Part shown: in pieces, positions 15,201-24,594 of the stretch
Layout of the letters: each line of letters opens with the position of its first letter
Numbering within the stretch: position 1 is the first letter of the stretch
NCBI RefSeq assembly: GCF_017591425.1
Contig: NW_024466459.1
Span: 4,588,001-4,652,000 of the forward strand
DNA from: Ochotona curzoniae
Taxonomy: Eukaryota > Chordata > Mammalia > Lagomorpha > Ochotonidae
Reading direction: 5' to 3'
DNA length: 64,000 bases
Translations under genes and position numbers: made by a program
Notes under the pieces: model-generated
Database searches by the model: none
Told to the model about the DNA's origin: nothing
The model's input: the letters and a program-made list of their open reading frames with translations, nothing else

Positions 15201-18200
15201 TCCCGGGCCACAGGGAGCTGGAAGGGAAGCGGGGCTGCCGGGATAGAACCGGCGCCCATATGGGATCCCGGGGGTGCAAGGCGAGGACCTTAACCACTGT
15301 GCCACTGCACTGGGCCCCTAGTCTTTGATAGTTTTAACCCAAGAAAATTTTTCTTTTTAATAAGCCAGCTCATTAATCCAGACCCTTATGCCAAAGAGAG
15401 GCCCAATTTTACTTGGGCTGACTCATTTTCTCATGCCCACATATATTTTCTCAAACAAACACACACAAAAAATACACAGGCACATGTGAGTGTAGGAACA
15501 TTGTGGGTTATTAATAATTGCTGCATATAGCAATGATCTAAAGCCAAGAAAATGATAATAAAGAAATGAACTTACCAAAGATAAGCCATATAAGAAGAAG
15601 AGTGTGAATATGACTACAAAGCCAGTCATGACTACTATTTGGGTGGATGTTATAATAATTGCAATGATTATGGAACCAAGAAAGATGAAGCCAGCATAAA
15701 CTAAACCCCAAGAGAGCCTAAACAAAGACAAAAGTTAGTTAACTTGAGCATGAAACATATAAAATATACAAACCATCTAAAGAATAATAACATAATTATT
15801 ATTCTATATCTGTCACCTAGATTAAAAGCTTAGTATGAATACTATAGAACAGGTTCACTTCAAACCTCTTTCCTGATGACAGTTCTTTTGTCTGTTAAGG
15901 TGAGCACTTTTCAAAATACACTGCTTATAATTCTGAAGTGTTTTGAATGCCTTAACTACAGATAACCATGGAGATGATAACAGACACTGGTATAGACACC
16001 AACTAATAGGATAAAATGCCACAAGCCGACTCTACAATAGCATGGTAACCTACACAGTGCACCAAGGCTTACATCATCACCTCTGTGTCCATGGACTATA
16101 CAAACAAGCTTCTCATTTCATATGTAAAACTGTATTGCATCTGTCACTTAATGGGGGTAGCTAAGGTCACAAAACAGATGAATAACTAAACAACGATAAA
16201 GCTCCAGGTGCTGTCACTGTCTAGGGCTCTTCCCACTACTTAAAATTTCTGATTAAATTAGAATTGAATGGCTGAAGAATATAACCAAAGTATTAAAACC
16301 AGGACCTTGTATCAATATAACCTAGTAGAACATTTTTATGCTCAGCTTATTGGTTATATGATTTGTTCGTAAATTTCATGTCGCTGCCATGATTCAGCAT
16401 CATTTAGAAACATCAGCTTTTTTGAAAAAGCACACTGTGGTCTGAAGAATCCACTTCCAATCATGAAAGGGAACTATTTCAGGTCAAAATGGGAAAGTCA
16501 ACATACAGAACAATCATGAATGAGAGACTTAAAGTGGTACTCAGAAGAAGGGACCAGTCTAAGGGGCAAGCTGGGAGAAAATGTTCATAAACTTTGAAAA
16601 ACCCATTTACTTTTATTGTTCTTTTGCTAAAAGCAAAACAATTTATTTATCACACTTTACTGAGTATTTTGCGGGATGGCTGTATGACACACTGGTTCAG
16701 TTGTGTTTGGGATGGTTGCACCTCAGATCGTACTAGTCCCTGGGATTAAGTCACACTTCCAATTCCAATCCAGCTTCTTGCCGATATGCAGATATGTGCG
16801 CCCCTGTCTCCTGTGTAAGTCTAGATTGAATTCCAGGCTCTTGTCTTCTAACTGGCCCACTTATATACATACTAAATACACATACTGGTTATATACACAC
16901 TAAAAATCACTTTCCTTGTAAATAAATCCACATATTAATGCCCAATCATTTTAATTGAGTTACTTAGTTGTTTTGTTTTGTTTTTTTTCTGAGAGACTGA
17001 GAGCAAGTAAGCTTTCTTTTGCTAGTTCATTCCCTCAAATGACTGCCATAGCCAGCTGGAGTTGGACTAGGCTTGGACCTGGAGCCAGGAACTGCAACAG
17101 GTCTGACACAGGGGTGACTGGGATCCAGAAAGAGGCCGTCCTTGCACCCCAGGTTCTGTGCTAGCATGAAGCTGGAATGAGAAGACTGCACTGGAATCCA
17201 ACACAGGTCCTCTGGTCCGGATCGTGAGGGTCCAAGCGGTGTCCTCACTGCTTGGCCTGCCTCATCTTCATTTTAATATAGAATTTAATCATGTCTTTCT
17301 GGTTCTAGTTACCCAGGCATCCAGTCCCACAAGATACATCCTGGACTGAAAGACCCTGTTTTACAGGGTCTCCTTCTCTCTTCCCTTCTAACAAACCGCA
17401 CGAGTGTCTGTCAGTACACCTTTTTGTATTTTCCAAAGTTTCTGTGCAAAAATACTCCTCTCCTCCCTTCTTAAAGGCATGTTTTCTGGTTTTCTATTTC
17501 ATAGTTAACATCTCCTAGATCACAATTTTATTTCAGAGAGCATGTGGCTTGCAAAGGATTTGCCAATCAATGATCTCCTGATTCAGTTTTGGTAGTTCTG
17601 ATCCACAAGATGTTTTTGGGAAACAGAGAATGTACAGAGTACTCTGTGTGATCTGACATCCAAAAGGGTTGCGTTGCTTTTGGGGCAAGAGAAAAAGGTT
17701 GCTTTTTCCTTTCGTCCTTTTCCTATGGTTTTTGTCACTGAAAGTATTGCACAAGTCCCTGCTGGGCCTCTGAGAAATTTACCGCTTGCACAATTTACAT
17801 TCCTGTCTACCAAACTCATTTACTTGTTATTGGCTAACGTTTTGCACTTCTGGGATATTTCTTTTTGTGATGTAAATATATAGATTTTCAAATGTGTACA
17901 TAAAGAATATGAGTGGGTATATATATATGCATATATATACATATAAATTATGATGGAATGGGGTGAGATATACATCGAGGCATAAAGCAGTTGTTTCTCT
18001 TAAGACTTCATGATAGGTCAGCCTATATGCTATGTTTTGGGCACTTTCTAAAGACTATCTCATTTCATTCCAACATACAGTATTTAGTTGCTCCAAATAT
18101 ATGTACCTGGTGACCAAAACTCTAAACGCTAATTAGCAGCTTTTAAAGATGGTAACAAAAAATCTTCAAAAAGTTCATGGTAATGTTCATTAAGAATGAA

Positions 18201-21200
18201 ATATCTGATTTTCATTTTTTGTATCAAATTAAACTTATTTCTGTTTTCCCATGAGCTTTTGAAGCCCCTCGTGCTTTTTAAATATGGGAGATGGGGGTGG
18301 GATCTGCAGGAGGCATTTACGCTGGGCACCTAGCTGGCAACTTTTAGCTTTGACATTCACTGTTTCTGTGGCATTGGATAAGACTCTTAGTCTCTTTGAC
18401 TTCCATTTATCTTGTTTACAGATTGGAGAGCACTTTCCTGAAGTGGTAGCTTAAAAACATTCAGGACACAGGAAAAGTGCTCAGCACATTATAATCACAC
18501 CATATTTTTCATGCCCCAATTTAAGAAAGACTAAATAAAAATGCTAAGACAAAAGAAATAAACAGTGTATCAAGTTTAAAACCACGATGTTCAGAACCAG
18601 TAACTTTTCCCTCCTTGCTGATTTTCCTGTTTACTGGTTTGCACTACTTGATTTCTTGACTCACCAGAAGGCTGAATCTTGAAGACCCATCATTTTCATC
18701 AAATCTTTATACTTTTTTCTCTCTCTTGTAATGTTGATTGTTAGAAAATATATAAATGGGGAAAAATACAGCAAGCTGAAGAAAATAAACAACTCATTTT
18801 GAAACACATCTTTAGAAATGAAAGGTGACGTCTTCATATTTGTGGCAGTAACTGACATCAACTCGTCCACCACAGGGTGATCTGTTGTGATCTGGAAAGG
18901 GTTGAAACAAACATGATAATTATTTAAAGAGTGAGCATTGAGGGAAATCCGATCAGGTTCTATGATTTGCATTCATTGCAGTTTCCTGACTTTAATATTG
19001 TATTGTAGTTATTCAGGATGTTATCAATGGGGAAAACTGAGTAGAAGGTACACAGAATTCCCCCCCTGTATGCTGTTTTTGTAATTGTCATGAACAACGC
19101 TTCATTTGTCTAAATATTCGATTCATTATAAAAATGTGAAAGCCTGAGTAGTTATCATTGCTATGGTTTGCTTTATACCCTCTGGAATTCATGCTGACAC
19201 ACAGTCCCCGTTGTGGTAGTATTACAAGTGGGGCCCTCTGGGAAGTGCAGAAGTGATGGTATTAGGGAATTCTAAAAGGACAGCAGGGAAGTGGCTGAGA
19301 TATTGTTTGTCCCTCCACCCTTCATGCATACTCATGGCACATGTGACATCGGGGGGGAACTGGTCTCCACCAAGCTCCCAATTACAGAGAACTCCATACT
19401 CCATCCCACCCTCCAGAACTGGGAAACAGGCTTTCATTCTTTGCAAATAACCCCGTTTCTGATATTTTGTGATAGTAGCACAAACAGACTGAGATAATCA
19501 TCTTTCATCAAAAGCTTGATGTTTGTCAAGTTAGCTCGTCTTAATTATTAGGTCTTGCAGACTTACTTCTATAATAGCAGCATTCAAGACAGTTTGCAAA
19601 GTCACAAATCCTCTAGTCCAATAAGTGATCAAGGAGCATGAAGTCTCTGAATACCCACTCCAGCAATGACCTGTGAACACACACAAACATAACAGCATGA
19701 AAGCCATGGGAGAATATGGATCAGAACCCAAGAGAAACCATCTAGAGGCTATTCTACCAGGTGTTACTTTGGGCCATGTAGAAATAGGAAGCAGAGGCCA
19801 AGCCACTGTTGGGGATGCCCACATCCCATTTAGGAATGTCAGTTTGAGTGCTTGTAGCTCTGCTTCCCATCTGGCATCCTGTCAATGCACCTTGGGTTGG
19901 GGAAGATGATGGCTCAAGTGCTTGGGCCTTTACTCCCAAATCAGGAGACAAATGGGGCCTCCAGCTACTGGCTTCAATCTGGCCCAGCTCCGGATCTTGT
20001 GGGTATTTGGTGAGCCCTGCAATGGATAAAATATTTCTGTTTCTTTCTCTTTTCTTTCATATGTGTGTGTTTGTAAGGATGGCCGCATCTTTAACATAGA
20101 TGAGAATAAACGTTACAAAATGGAAGTTCTCCATAAGGTAGTTTTATCTGTGCAGACCGGAACAGGTGTAGAAAATCTTAGAAAACAAAAAAGGAGAGGA
20201 AAGCTAAACCTTTGCTGTGCCCATCCTGGACTCCATTCTGTGCCTCAAAATTCCCAGCATCTCAGTTCCAGAGCATCTTTAGGCTCAAATGCAAGTGGGT
20301 TTCTGATTTCTTTACAAAAGGTTTACCAGGCCACCATATATGAAATGTCTGAAATAACCCTTGCAGTCTTCATTCCCAAAGTTTATTTTATTTGCTGACT
20401 ATACTGTTTACACCCTTCCTTGCCCCTGCCTGAAATGACTTCTGCAGGCAGGATCTATGTTTTCTTCATTTTAACCACAAGACAACTAACAAGTGTAGCT
20501 AGCACACTGTGGTGAGCTGATGAAACCAAACAAGGAATTCTATTGTTCACATCAATTTTACTTATCCAAGTGGCTTCCAAATCATTTGTCTCAATTTCTT
20601 TCAGCTGCCTCCACTATGGTTTAAGCCACTATCTGTTCATGAAAATATTTCATTGTGTTTTCCCTGCCTGATTTTTTGCAATCCATTCCCTGGGGCTATC
20701 CCAGAAACACCACCTTAAATTTGGAAAACTAATCACATCTTTTCCCTGATCAGAGTGCCTCTGTAGCTATACCTTGGTCTAGAATTGTCAGATGCTACAG
20801 GATCTATTCTTGAGAATTCCACATTCATCTCTTTTTTAAAAAGGTTTATTTATTTTTATTGAAAGGCAGATATACAGAGAGAGGAAGATCTTCCGTCTGG
20901 TGGTTCACTCCCCAAGTGACTGCAATGGCTGGAGCTAAGCCAATCCCACATCCATCTCTTATATTCTTTTTGATAGTCTTTGTTTCCCAATCTACCAATA
21001 TCCCATTTCACTTCAGGAACTTTACGAACACCTTTCTTTAATACTACGCCTCTATCATCTTATTCCTGTGGATATTTTAAAAATCCCTGTTTGTGAAACA
21101 CATATTGAAAGAAAAATGGGGAAAGAGGAAGGTATGGAGAGGGAGAAAGAGATTGTTTATTTATCATTTAACTTCTCAAATGGTCCAAGTTCAGGTCCAA

Positions 21201-24200
21201 GCTGGGCCAGGCCAAAGGCAGGAGTAGAAAAGTCTACCTTTGTCTTCCACCTGGGTGGCAGAGGCTTAAGCATCTGGGACATCTTCTGCTTCCTTCCCAG
21301 AGACATTGTTAGAAAGTTGGATCAAAATCAGATAAATCAGGACTCAGATTAATGCTCTCACATTTGATGCCAACACCCCAAGTGGTGATTTAAACCCCTT
21401 TGCCACATGCTGGCCTCTTCTTGTGATCTTCAACATCGCTCTGCCAGGTAGGACTGCTCTAATCCCAGCTGATCAGAATCCTCTGGTCCAAGCACCATTC
21501 CTTGTGCTTGTCATATTCTGTTCACTGAATATCCTTCCTGATAAAAAGCAACCTTACCTGATTCCTTTTTAACCTGTCTGTACTGATTCCTCCTGTATCG
21601 TTAAAGCATTCGTTGGTGAGCTCAGTGGATATGTAATGGAATACTCTACGCTGTTTTGAGGGTCATCGTCTAATGGAAAGGTATGCTTGACCTCAGAACA
21701 AATTCATCAATAAAATGCTGTTCTCTGTCTTCTCACGTGCTACTGAAACTTTCTCTGCTGTTCCCCCTACCTGCTCCTTAGGAAGACATGAAAAATGCCA
21801 TTGTAAGAACTTATATGAAAAATCACCTGCAAAATCTTCTTCTTTCACAAATGGAACATGATATCCATGTAAAAATTTTAACTTGTAAGAGAAGGTGTCA
21901 TTAAAGACAATTCCCACAGCATTTGGGATGTTTTCTTGAAGCATAGTATCCATATGTTTTTCATTTAGTGCCTCAGCGACGCTTACTCCTATGAATTAAA
22001 GGTAAAGACATAGTAATGAGCGTGACTAGATGTGATGCCCAACTGCATCATTGTATATTCTTATCAGACTTAAATAAGCTTTTCATCTGAACTATAAATC
22101 TTAACTATTGTATTCCTATGTTAAAGCATACACTCACGAATACCTATATTCCCACTATACAGAAATCTGTAAGTTTGAAAGTATAAATAATTTTACAGCT
22201 ATGTTCCAACAGAAACATGGTCCCACATTGGTTATGCAGTGGCATATTTTTTTGACTCCATGGTGCTATAAATTTTTTGTTTCAACTTCATACCTGTTGT
22301 TGACTTTGCTTTGTAGCTTCTCATTTCAGGGTATATAGTGATGGCATAATAGACTACCATATCCAGATGTGAAGATACAATGCAGTATGCACCTGTGCTT
22401 TCAAATCAAAGATGGACCCTCTGTGAAACTGTTGGGTACATCTAGATAATGGGATGCTGGGCTGTCTGACAGGGTCTGTACCAGCATTGTCGGGGCACAC
22501 TAATGGACTTATGACTGCTTATGAATGACTGTACTATTGTAATAATTTGGGGAAAATCAGTAGAGGTGTGGGAATTTAGGGAGGGAATGGGGGAAATCCC
22601 AGACCCTTTGGAATTGTGCCATAAAATTTAAAAATTAAAAAAAAAACTAAACCTTAAGAAAAAAAAAAGAAAGAAAGAAACACAGTGCCTACTAAGCTGG
22701 AACCGCTTAAAGCTTTAAGTTTTTACAAGCCTAGTTTAATGAAAACAAGAAAAACACCAGGCAAGCTTTTTTTTTAAATCTTCTTGATACTTAACTTGAT
22801 AGCATAATGTGTTATTATAACTTCAAGTTAACCTATATGCATTTTACAACAAAGATATAACTAATATTAAGTCTTCTTACCATCAGCGTACCTACCTTTC
22901 AAATAGGGAGAAAACTCTGTTTTATTCATGATCTGCTGAGTCATATTAGAGACTGGAGTATAAAAAATCTTTAGAGAAGAGCTATTAAATTTATCGACCC
23001 TTCCAAGATTCTGAGGAGGTGTTTCAGGAACCCGATTATTTTCTTTGAAATATGAAAATACACCCATATACAGTCCAATCAGTATTGCAACACCCAATTC
23101 CTATAACCCAGAAGAAAGAAATGGTTTAGATTATATTCTCTTTATGAATTAACATCAAGACCTGTTGAAGATAAATTCTAAACTTGATAAACAGTCAGCT
23201 CTCCACTATTCAGAACAAGCAGAATGCACAGGAGGATCAATACTGAGGTTTAGTTACTCATATCATTCTCCAGTTCTAGAGTTACATTGATTAGGGCATG
23301 AGCTACTGCAGAAGCCAGCATCCACATTACAAAAGTATTGTAGATAGTGAAATAGTAATTTTTTTTTGTCAATTTTCATTCCCTTGTATTAAAAGCGGAG
23401 GAAAATAAAACAGGACCAAATGGTAGAATATCTAGTGGTTTGCAATTCTAAATAAATTCTTCCTTGCTGGCATGACACTCCACTGTATTCACAGCCACTC
23501 AACTGGAAGTGGGTAGAAATGATAGTCACCACTCCAAGGTGTGGATCATGGGCCCTAGTACAAGCTTTAATATTCAGTCTGTGGCTCTATTCTCCTGAAC
23601 TTCTGGCTGGCTTTAGAGGGTCCAGGGAAGGGCTCCAAGGCCTAGGGAAACGGCAGGATCCCCAGATTAAGAAATTAGAATGATCATGTGATTTCTCTAC
23701 CAATCCACTTCGCTTTCACTACTGCCCTTTATACGGCAAAAAGAATTAAAAATAAACTTCTGCAATGTCACAGCACTACAACTGGAGATTGTCACTTGTA
23801 ACCAGCCCAAATGTCTAACATAAACTGATGACCAGTATGGTTACATGGTCATAATCCTTGAATCTTTGTAAAGAAAACTCATGGTCTTACAAATCCACAA
23901 GATAATCATCACTTGATTGATGTCTTGACTTTAAAAGTATGATGTGTAGTAGCCGTTTTAAGAGTGATTCTGGGACTGATGCTCTGATCATCCACCTCCA
24001 AGTGAGTCATCCCGTGTGGGCACTGGTTAGTGTCCTTCCTGCTCCAGTTCTGATCCAGTTCCCTGCTTACAGCCTGGGAAAAGTACGGGGGATGGCCCAA
24101 GTCTTTAGGATGCTGTATCTGTGTGAGAGACCAGGAAGGAGCTCCTGACTCCTGGCTTTGGATTGGATTGGTTCAGCTCTGACTACTACAGCCATTTGGG

Positions 24201-24583
24201 GAGCGAACCAGTAGATGAAAGATTTTGTTTCTCCTCTCTGTAAATCTGCCTTTACAATCAGAATAAATAGATCTTAACAAAAAGAGTGCTTCTAATTCAC
24301 CATATAACTGCTTTCATAATTTTGGTCTTTGCAATTCCATTTGATTGTCGTAACTTTCCTGTTCTCAATTACAACTATGGACAAACTCAGATTCATAAGT
24401 TTAATATTCTGATTAAAACATCACATAAGAGAGTCACTAGGTAAGAAAAGGAGAGTCCCAATTTTGGAAAGAGATGAATGTCCATACCAATAAACTTTCT
24501 CTTCTTACTCTCCATTTTTTTAAAACAATTTTTTGTAGAAGTGCTCGTGTTTGATGATACACACTTCTCTGTTTCGGTGTCAT
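79..24583 (-). CDS. ABCA6: ABCA6, ATP-binding cassette subfamily A member 6 (5' two-thirds; 3' end outside window)
   Basis: Full-size ABC transporter half-gene, read as join of 20 coding exons: 24488-24583, 22896-23100, 21827-21988, 19567-19670, 18665-18891, 15576-15717, 14315-14500, 12628-12775, 11332-11500, 10760-10818, 9708-9818, 9181-9356, 8872-8991, 7249-7387, 6335-6425, 5349-5488, 4097-4213, 2050-2233, 1518-1684, 79-201. This totals 2866 nt, about 955 codons, all in phase and without stops. Domains in order: a first helix near residue 33, a large extracellular loop with several N-x-S/T sites, a block of helices (about 230-420), NBD1 (about 480-700), and the first helix of the second half (about 860). 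The name rests on close residue matches to human ABCA6 rather than ABCA10, 8 or 9 (for example [50 protein letters not shown]). The family is membrane-bound and thought to handle lipids; the substrate of ABCA6 is not established. About 660 C-terminal residues lie beyond position 1. It is followed upstream by ABCA5 in the same orientation. Confidence 0.95.
1518..1684 (-). CDS. ABCA6: ABCA6 coding exon 19: first helix of second membrane domain
   Basis: Acceptor tgtttag, donor gtgaac, phase 2 to 1. It encodes the helix [20 protein letters not shown], then [20 protein letters not shown] and INNT. This opens extracellular loop 2. Confidence 0.95.
2050..2233 (-). CDS. ABCA6: ABCA6 coding exon 18: linker to second half
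   Basis: The acceptor is (TG)n-tag directly after a CA/TG microsatellite; donor gtgagt, phase 1 to 2. It encodes [19 protein letters not shown] and [20 protein letters not shown]. It is 184 nt, so skipping it would shift the frame. Confidence 0.94.
2236..2261. repeat. (CA)n microsatellite abutting an ABCA6 splice acceptor
   Basis: About 13 CA units. On the gene strand it reads (TG)n immediately before the TAG of the acceptor of ABCA6 coding exon 18. Confidence 0.95.
3694..4024 (+). mobile_element. Lagomorph C-repeat SINE, older type
   Basis: It starts 'ggggctggcattgtggcata', has a B-box-like 'ggtgccagttcaagtcctgg' and ends in a (CT)n run and T/A-rich tail. It lies in the ABCA6 intron between coding exons 17 and 18, antisense. 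Confidence 0.7.
4097..4213 (-). CDS. ABCA6: ABCA6 coding exon 17: regulatory domain end ([11 protein letters not shown])
   Basis: Acceptor ccttag, donor gtaaaa, phase 1 to 1. It encodes [20 protein letters not shown] and [19 protein letters not shown]. The 'EVFxKLEG' block closes the first half of ABCA proteins. Confidence 0.95.
4818..4858. repeat. (AT)n low-complexity repeat
   Basis: Alternating AT with a few ATAC/ATGT interruptions, in an ABCA6 intron. Confidence 0.85.
5349..5488 (-). CDS. ABCA6: ABCA6 coding exon 16: post-NBD1 regulatory region
   Basis: Acceptor tattag, donor gtaaat, phase 2 to 1. It encodes [40 protein letters not shown] and EKTNKLP, aligning closely to human ABCA6. Confidence 0.93.
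6335..6425 (-). CDS. ABCA6: ABCA6 coding exon 15: end of NBD1 core
   Basis: Acceptor tcttag, donor gtaaag, phase 1 to 2, 91 nt. It encodes [19 protein letters not shown] and [11 protein letters not shown], the standard post-H-loop strand pair. The exon lies inside no long open frame and was placed by phase and homology. Confidence 0.92.
6580..6882 (+). mobile_element. Lagomorph SINE
   Basis: It carries 'acagcagtggctaaatccct', 'cttcacttcccatccagcac' and the tail 'cctttccaattaaaagataa'. ABCA6 intron, antisense. Confidence 0.75.
7249..7387 (-). CDS. ABCA6: ABCA6 coding exon 14: NBD1 Walker B, D-loop and H-loop
   Basis: Acceptor ctgcag, donor gtaatc, phase 0 to 1. It encodes [20 protein letters not shown] with the Walker B Asp and catalytic Glu intact, then [16 protein letters not shown] with the switch His. 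The residue before LD is Glu where Gly is usual. Confidence 0.95.
7553..8845 (-). mobile_element. L1 3' fragment, same sense as ABCA6
   Basis: The minus strand carries old L1 3' end landmarks, for example the complement of 'gcatccattttgttgtatcg' and 'ctcccaggagtgggatgctg'-type text near 8.16 kb. It nearly fills the ABCA6 intron between coding exons 13 and 14 and reaches within about 30 nt of the donor at 8871. It has decayed frames only. Confidence 0.6.
8872..8991 (-). CDS. ABCA6: ABCA6 coding exon 13: NBD1 ABC signature (LNEGQ)
   Basis: Acceptor tatag, donor gtaagt, phase 0 to 0, 40 codons. It encodes [20 protein letters not shown] and [17 protein letters not shown]. The signature reads LNEGQ where most family members have LSGGQ and human ABCA6, as I recall it, LSEGQ. 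Confidence 0.94.
9181..9356 (-). CDS. ABCA6: ABCA6 coding exon 12: NBD1 Q-loop
   Basis: Acceptor cttag, donor gtagat, phase 1 to 0. It encodes [19 protein letters not shown], the Q-loop [12 protein letters not shown] with the Gln intact, and [20 protein letters not shown]. Confidence 0.94.
9487..9690 (-). mobile_element. SINE 3' part, diverged
   Basis: It begins with a T/A-rich complement of a tail, followed by purine-rich text and 'ttttccatccactggttcac', the complement of the SINE 3' body. Boundaries are rough. Confidence 0.5.
9708..9818 (-). CDS. ABCA6: ABCA6 coding exon 11: NBD1 Walker A
   Basis: Acceptor aactag, donor gtgagt, phase 1 to 1. It encodes [12 protein letters not shown] and the Walker A loop GHSGSGKSS (about residues 515-523), then [14 protein letters not shown]. 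The P-loop Lys and Ser are intact. Confidence 0.96.
10760..10818 (-). CDS. ABCA6: ABCA6 coding exon 10: NBD1 start (A-loop region)
   Basis: A short 59-nt exon, acceptor atttcag, donor gtaaag, phase 2 to 1. It encodes [19 protein letters not shown]. The aromatic Tyr of KEYNGK is at the position expected to stack on the adenine. Confidence 0.92.
11332..11500 (-). CDS. ABCA6: ABCA6 coding exon 9: linker before NBD1
   Basis: Acceptor tggttag, donor gtagtc, phase 1 to 2. It encodes a Ser/His-rich linker, then [20 protein letters not shown] and QGREAIR, which lead into NBD1. The 'DDxFEPV...GKEAIR' block is typical of the cluster. Confidence 0.92.
12628..12775 (-). CDS. ABCA6: ABCA6 coding exon 8: [11 protein letters not shown] loop and last helix before NBD1
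   Basis: Acceptor ttttag, donor gtgagt, phase 0 to 1. It encodes [20 protein letters not shown] and a helix ending [10 protein letters not shown]. This exon is not in any long continuous open frame and was found by homology and splice sites. Confidence 0.92.
13146..13372 (+). mobile_element. Old C-repeat SINE fragment
   Basis: It carries 'tgatccagcttcctgctaac' and ends with 'ctataggcatttgtggagtc', the central and 3' body of the older SINE type. It lies in the ABCA6 intron between coding exons 7 and 8. Confidence 0.6.
14315..14500 (-). CDS. ABCA6: ABCA6 coding exon 7: transmembrane helices 4 to 6
   Basis: Acceptor tcttgcag, donor gtaaga, phase 0 to 0, 62 codons. It encodes [36 protein letters not shown] and the [13 protein letters not shown] motif that ends the membrane block in this subfamily. 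Confidence 0.95.
14995..15319 (-). mobile_element. Full-length young lagomorph SINE with target-site duplication
   Basis: Read on the minus strand it starts GGGCCCAGTGCAGTGGCAC, has the A box (GTGGTTAAGGTCC), a B box near GGTTCTATCCC, and a TTTCCAATACAAAAA-type tail. It is flanked by 15-nt direct repeats (14980-14994 and 15320-15334, one mismatch). It is sense to ABCA6, between coding exons 6 and 7. ORFs over it, up to 135 codons, are SINE translations. Confidence 0.9.
15576..15717 (-). CDS. ABCA6: ABCA6 coding exon 6: transmembrane helices 3 and 4
   Basis: Acceptor tgtttag, donor gtaagt, phase 2 to 0. It starts with [15 protein letters not shown], followed by a second long hydrophobic segment ending FFLYGLSL. 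It is 142 nt long. Confidence 0.95.
16670..16850 (+). mobile_element. Old SINE fragment
   Basis: It contains 'gggatggctgtatgacacac' and 'ttccaatccagcttcttgcc', weak matches to the older C-repeat. ABCA6 intron. Confidence 0.4.
16968..17272 (-). mobile_element. Lagomorph SINE, diverged
   Basis: It begins with a poly-T, followed by 'ctgagagactgagagcaagt', 'gttcattccctcaaatgact' and 'cactggaatccaacacaggt'. ABCA6 intron, sense. Confidence 0.6.
17917..17946. repeat. (AT)n low-complexity repeat
   Basis: Alternating TA with a central TATGCATA, in the ABCA6 intron between coding exons 5 and 6. Confidence 0.8.
18665..18891 (-). CDS. ABCA6: ABCA6 coding exon 5: loop end, transmembrane helix 2, coupling segment
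   Basis: Acceptor tttccag, donor gtgagt, phase 0 to 2. It encodes [20 protein letters not shown], a hydrophobic helix ([15 protein letters not shown]), and the cytosolic [20 protein letters not shown] motif. This last motif is diagnostic of ABCA6. Confidence 0.95.
19159..19496 (+). mobile_element. Solitary LTR of ERVL-MaLR (MLT1-like) type
   Basis: It starts TGCTATGGTTTG, has an internal GTGATGGTATTAGGGAATTC-like block and ends with TTTTGTGATAGTAGCACAAA followed by CAGACTGAGA. These are the familiar landmarks of an old mammalian MaLR LTR. It lies in the ABCA6 intron between coding exons 4 and 5, antisense to the gene, and has no coding content. Confidence 0.6.
19567..19670 (-). CDS. ABCA6: ABCA6 coding exon 4: end of extracellular loop 1
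   Basis: Acceptor ttcacag, donor gtaagt, phase 1 to 0. It encodes [17 protein letters not shown] and [16 protein letters not shown], with the Cys residues expected in this loop and the typical 'GFVxLQ...AAIIE' block. Confidence 0.93.
19785..20062 (+). mobile_element. Older C-repeat SINE
   Basis: It contains 'ggggatgcccacatcccatt', 'gatggctcaagtgcttgggc' and a (CTTT)-rich end. It lies next to ABCA6 coding exon 4. Confidence 0.6.
20834..20945 (-). mobile_element. 5'-truncated SINE with target-site duplication
   Basis: Only the 3' part of the young SINE is present ('gagaggaagatcttccgtct' on the plus strand). It is flanked by a 15-nt direct repeat, CCACATTCATCTCTT at 20819-20833 and CCACATCCATCTCTT at 20946-20960. 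The short length is therefore truncation at insertion and not later deletion. Confidence 0.8.
21105..21420 (-). mobile_element. Old SINE, diverged
   Basis: Purine-rich start, 'caaatggtccaagttcaggt', 'cttccacctgggtggcagag' and an end at 'gccacatgctggcctc'. It lies in the ABCA6 intron between coding exons 3 and 4. Confidence 0.5.
21827..21988 (-). CDS. ABCA6: ABCA6 coding exon 3: extracellular loop 1
   Basis: Acceptor ttcatag, donor gtgatt, phase 1 to 1. It encodes the conserved block around [11 protein letters not shown] and [13 protein letters not shown], with an N-D-T sequon. It lacks any stop in the joined frame. Confidence 0.93.
22385..22665 (+). mobile_element. L1 3' end
   Basis: It carries 'aatgggatgctgggctgtct', 'ggagggaatgggggaaatcc' and a terminal A-rich tail, the same tail plan as the copies at 37.7 and 62.4 kb. 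It is antisense to ABCA6, in the intron between coding exons 2 and 3. Confidence 0.6.
22896..23100 (-). CDS. ABCA6: ABCA6 coding exon 2: first transmembrane helix and start of extracellular loop 1
   Basis: Acceptor ttatag, donor gtaggt, phase 0 to 1. It begins [18 protein letters not shown], the first membrane helix, then [15 protein letters not shown] and the NMT and NKT glycosylation sequons. The match to human ABCA6 in this stretch is what separates it from ABCA10. Confidence 0.95.
23960..24285 (+). mobile_element. Older C-repeat SINE
   Basis: It contains 'gttctgatccagttccctgc', 'gatggcccaagtctttagga' and a tail 'cagaataaatagatcttaac'. It lies between ABCA6 coding exons 1 and 2. Confidence 0.65.
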
Positions 24584-24594
24584 TTAGTCTGTTG
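24488..24594 (-). CDS. ABCA6: ABCA6 first coding exon (start codon at 24583-24581)
   Basis: The exon runs from an acceptor (tttcag, 24600-24595) to a donor (gtatgg, from 24487). The ATG at 24583 is 11 nt into the exon. It encodes 32 residues, [16 protein letters not shown] and then a basic stretch with [11 protein letters not shown], which aligns to the cytosolic N-terminus of human ABCA6 (QQTQALL, LKKWRMKRESLL). A longer open frame on the same strand is out of register and is not the gene. The exon ends in phase 0. Confidence 0.9.

Noticed and set aside
14898..15328. Overlapping open frames of 70-135 codons on both strands
   Set aside because: They coincide with a full-length SINE flanked by target-site duplications. 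The same translations recur at other SINE copies.
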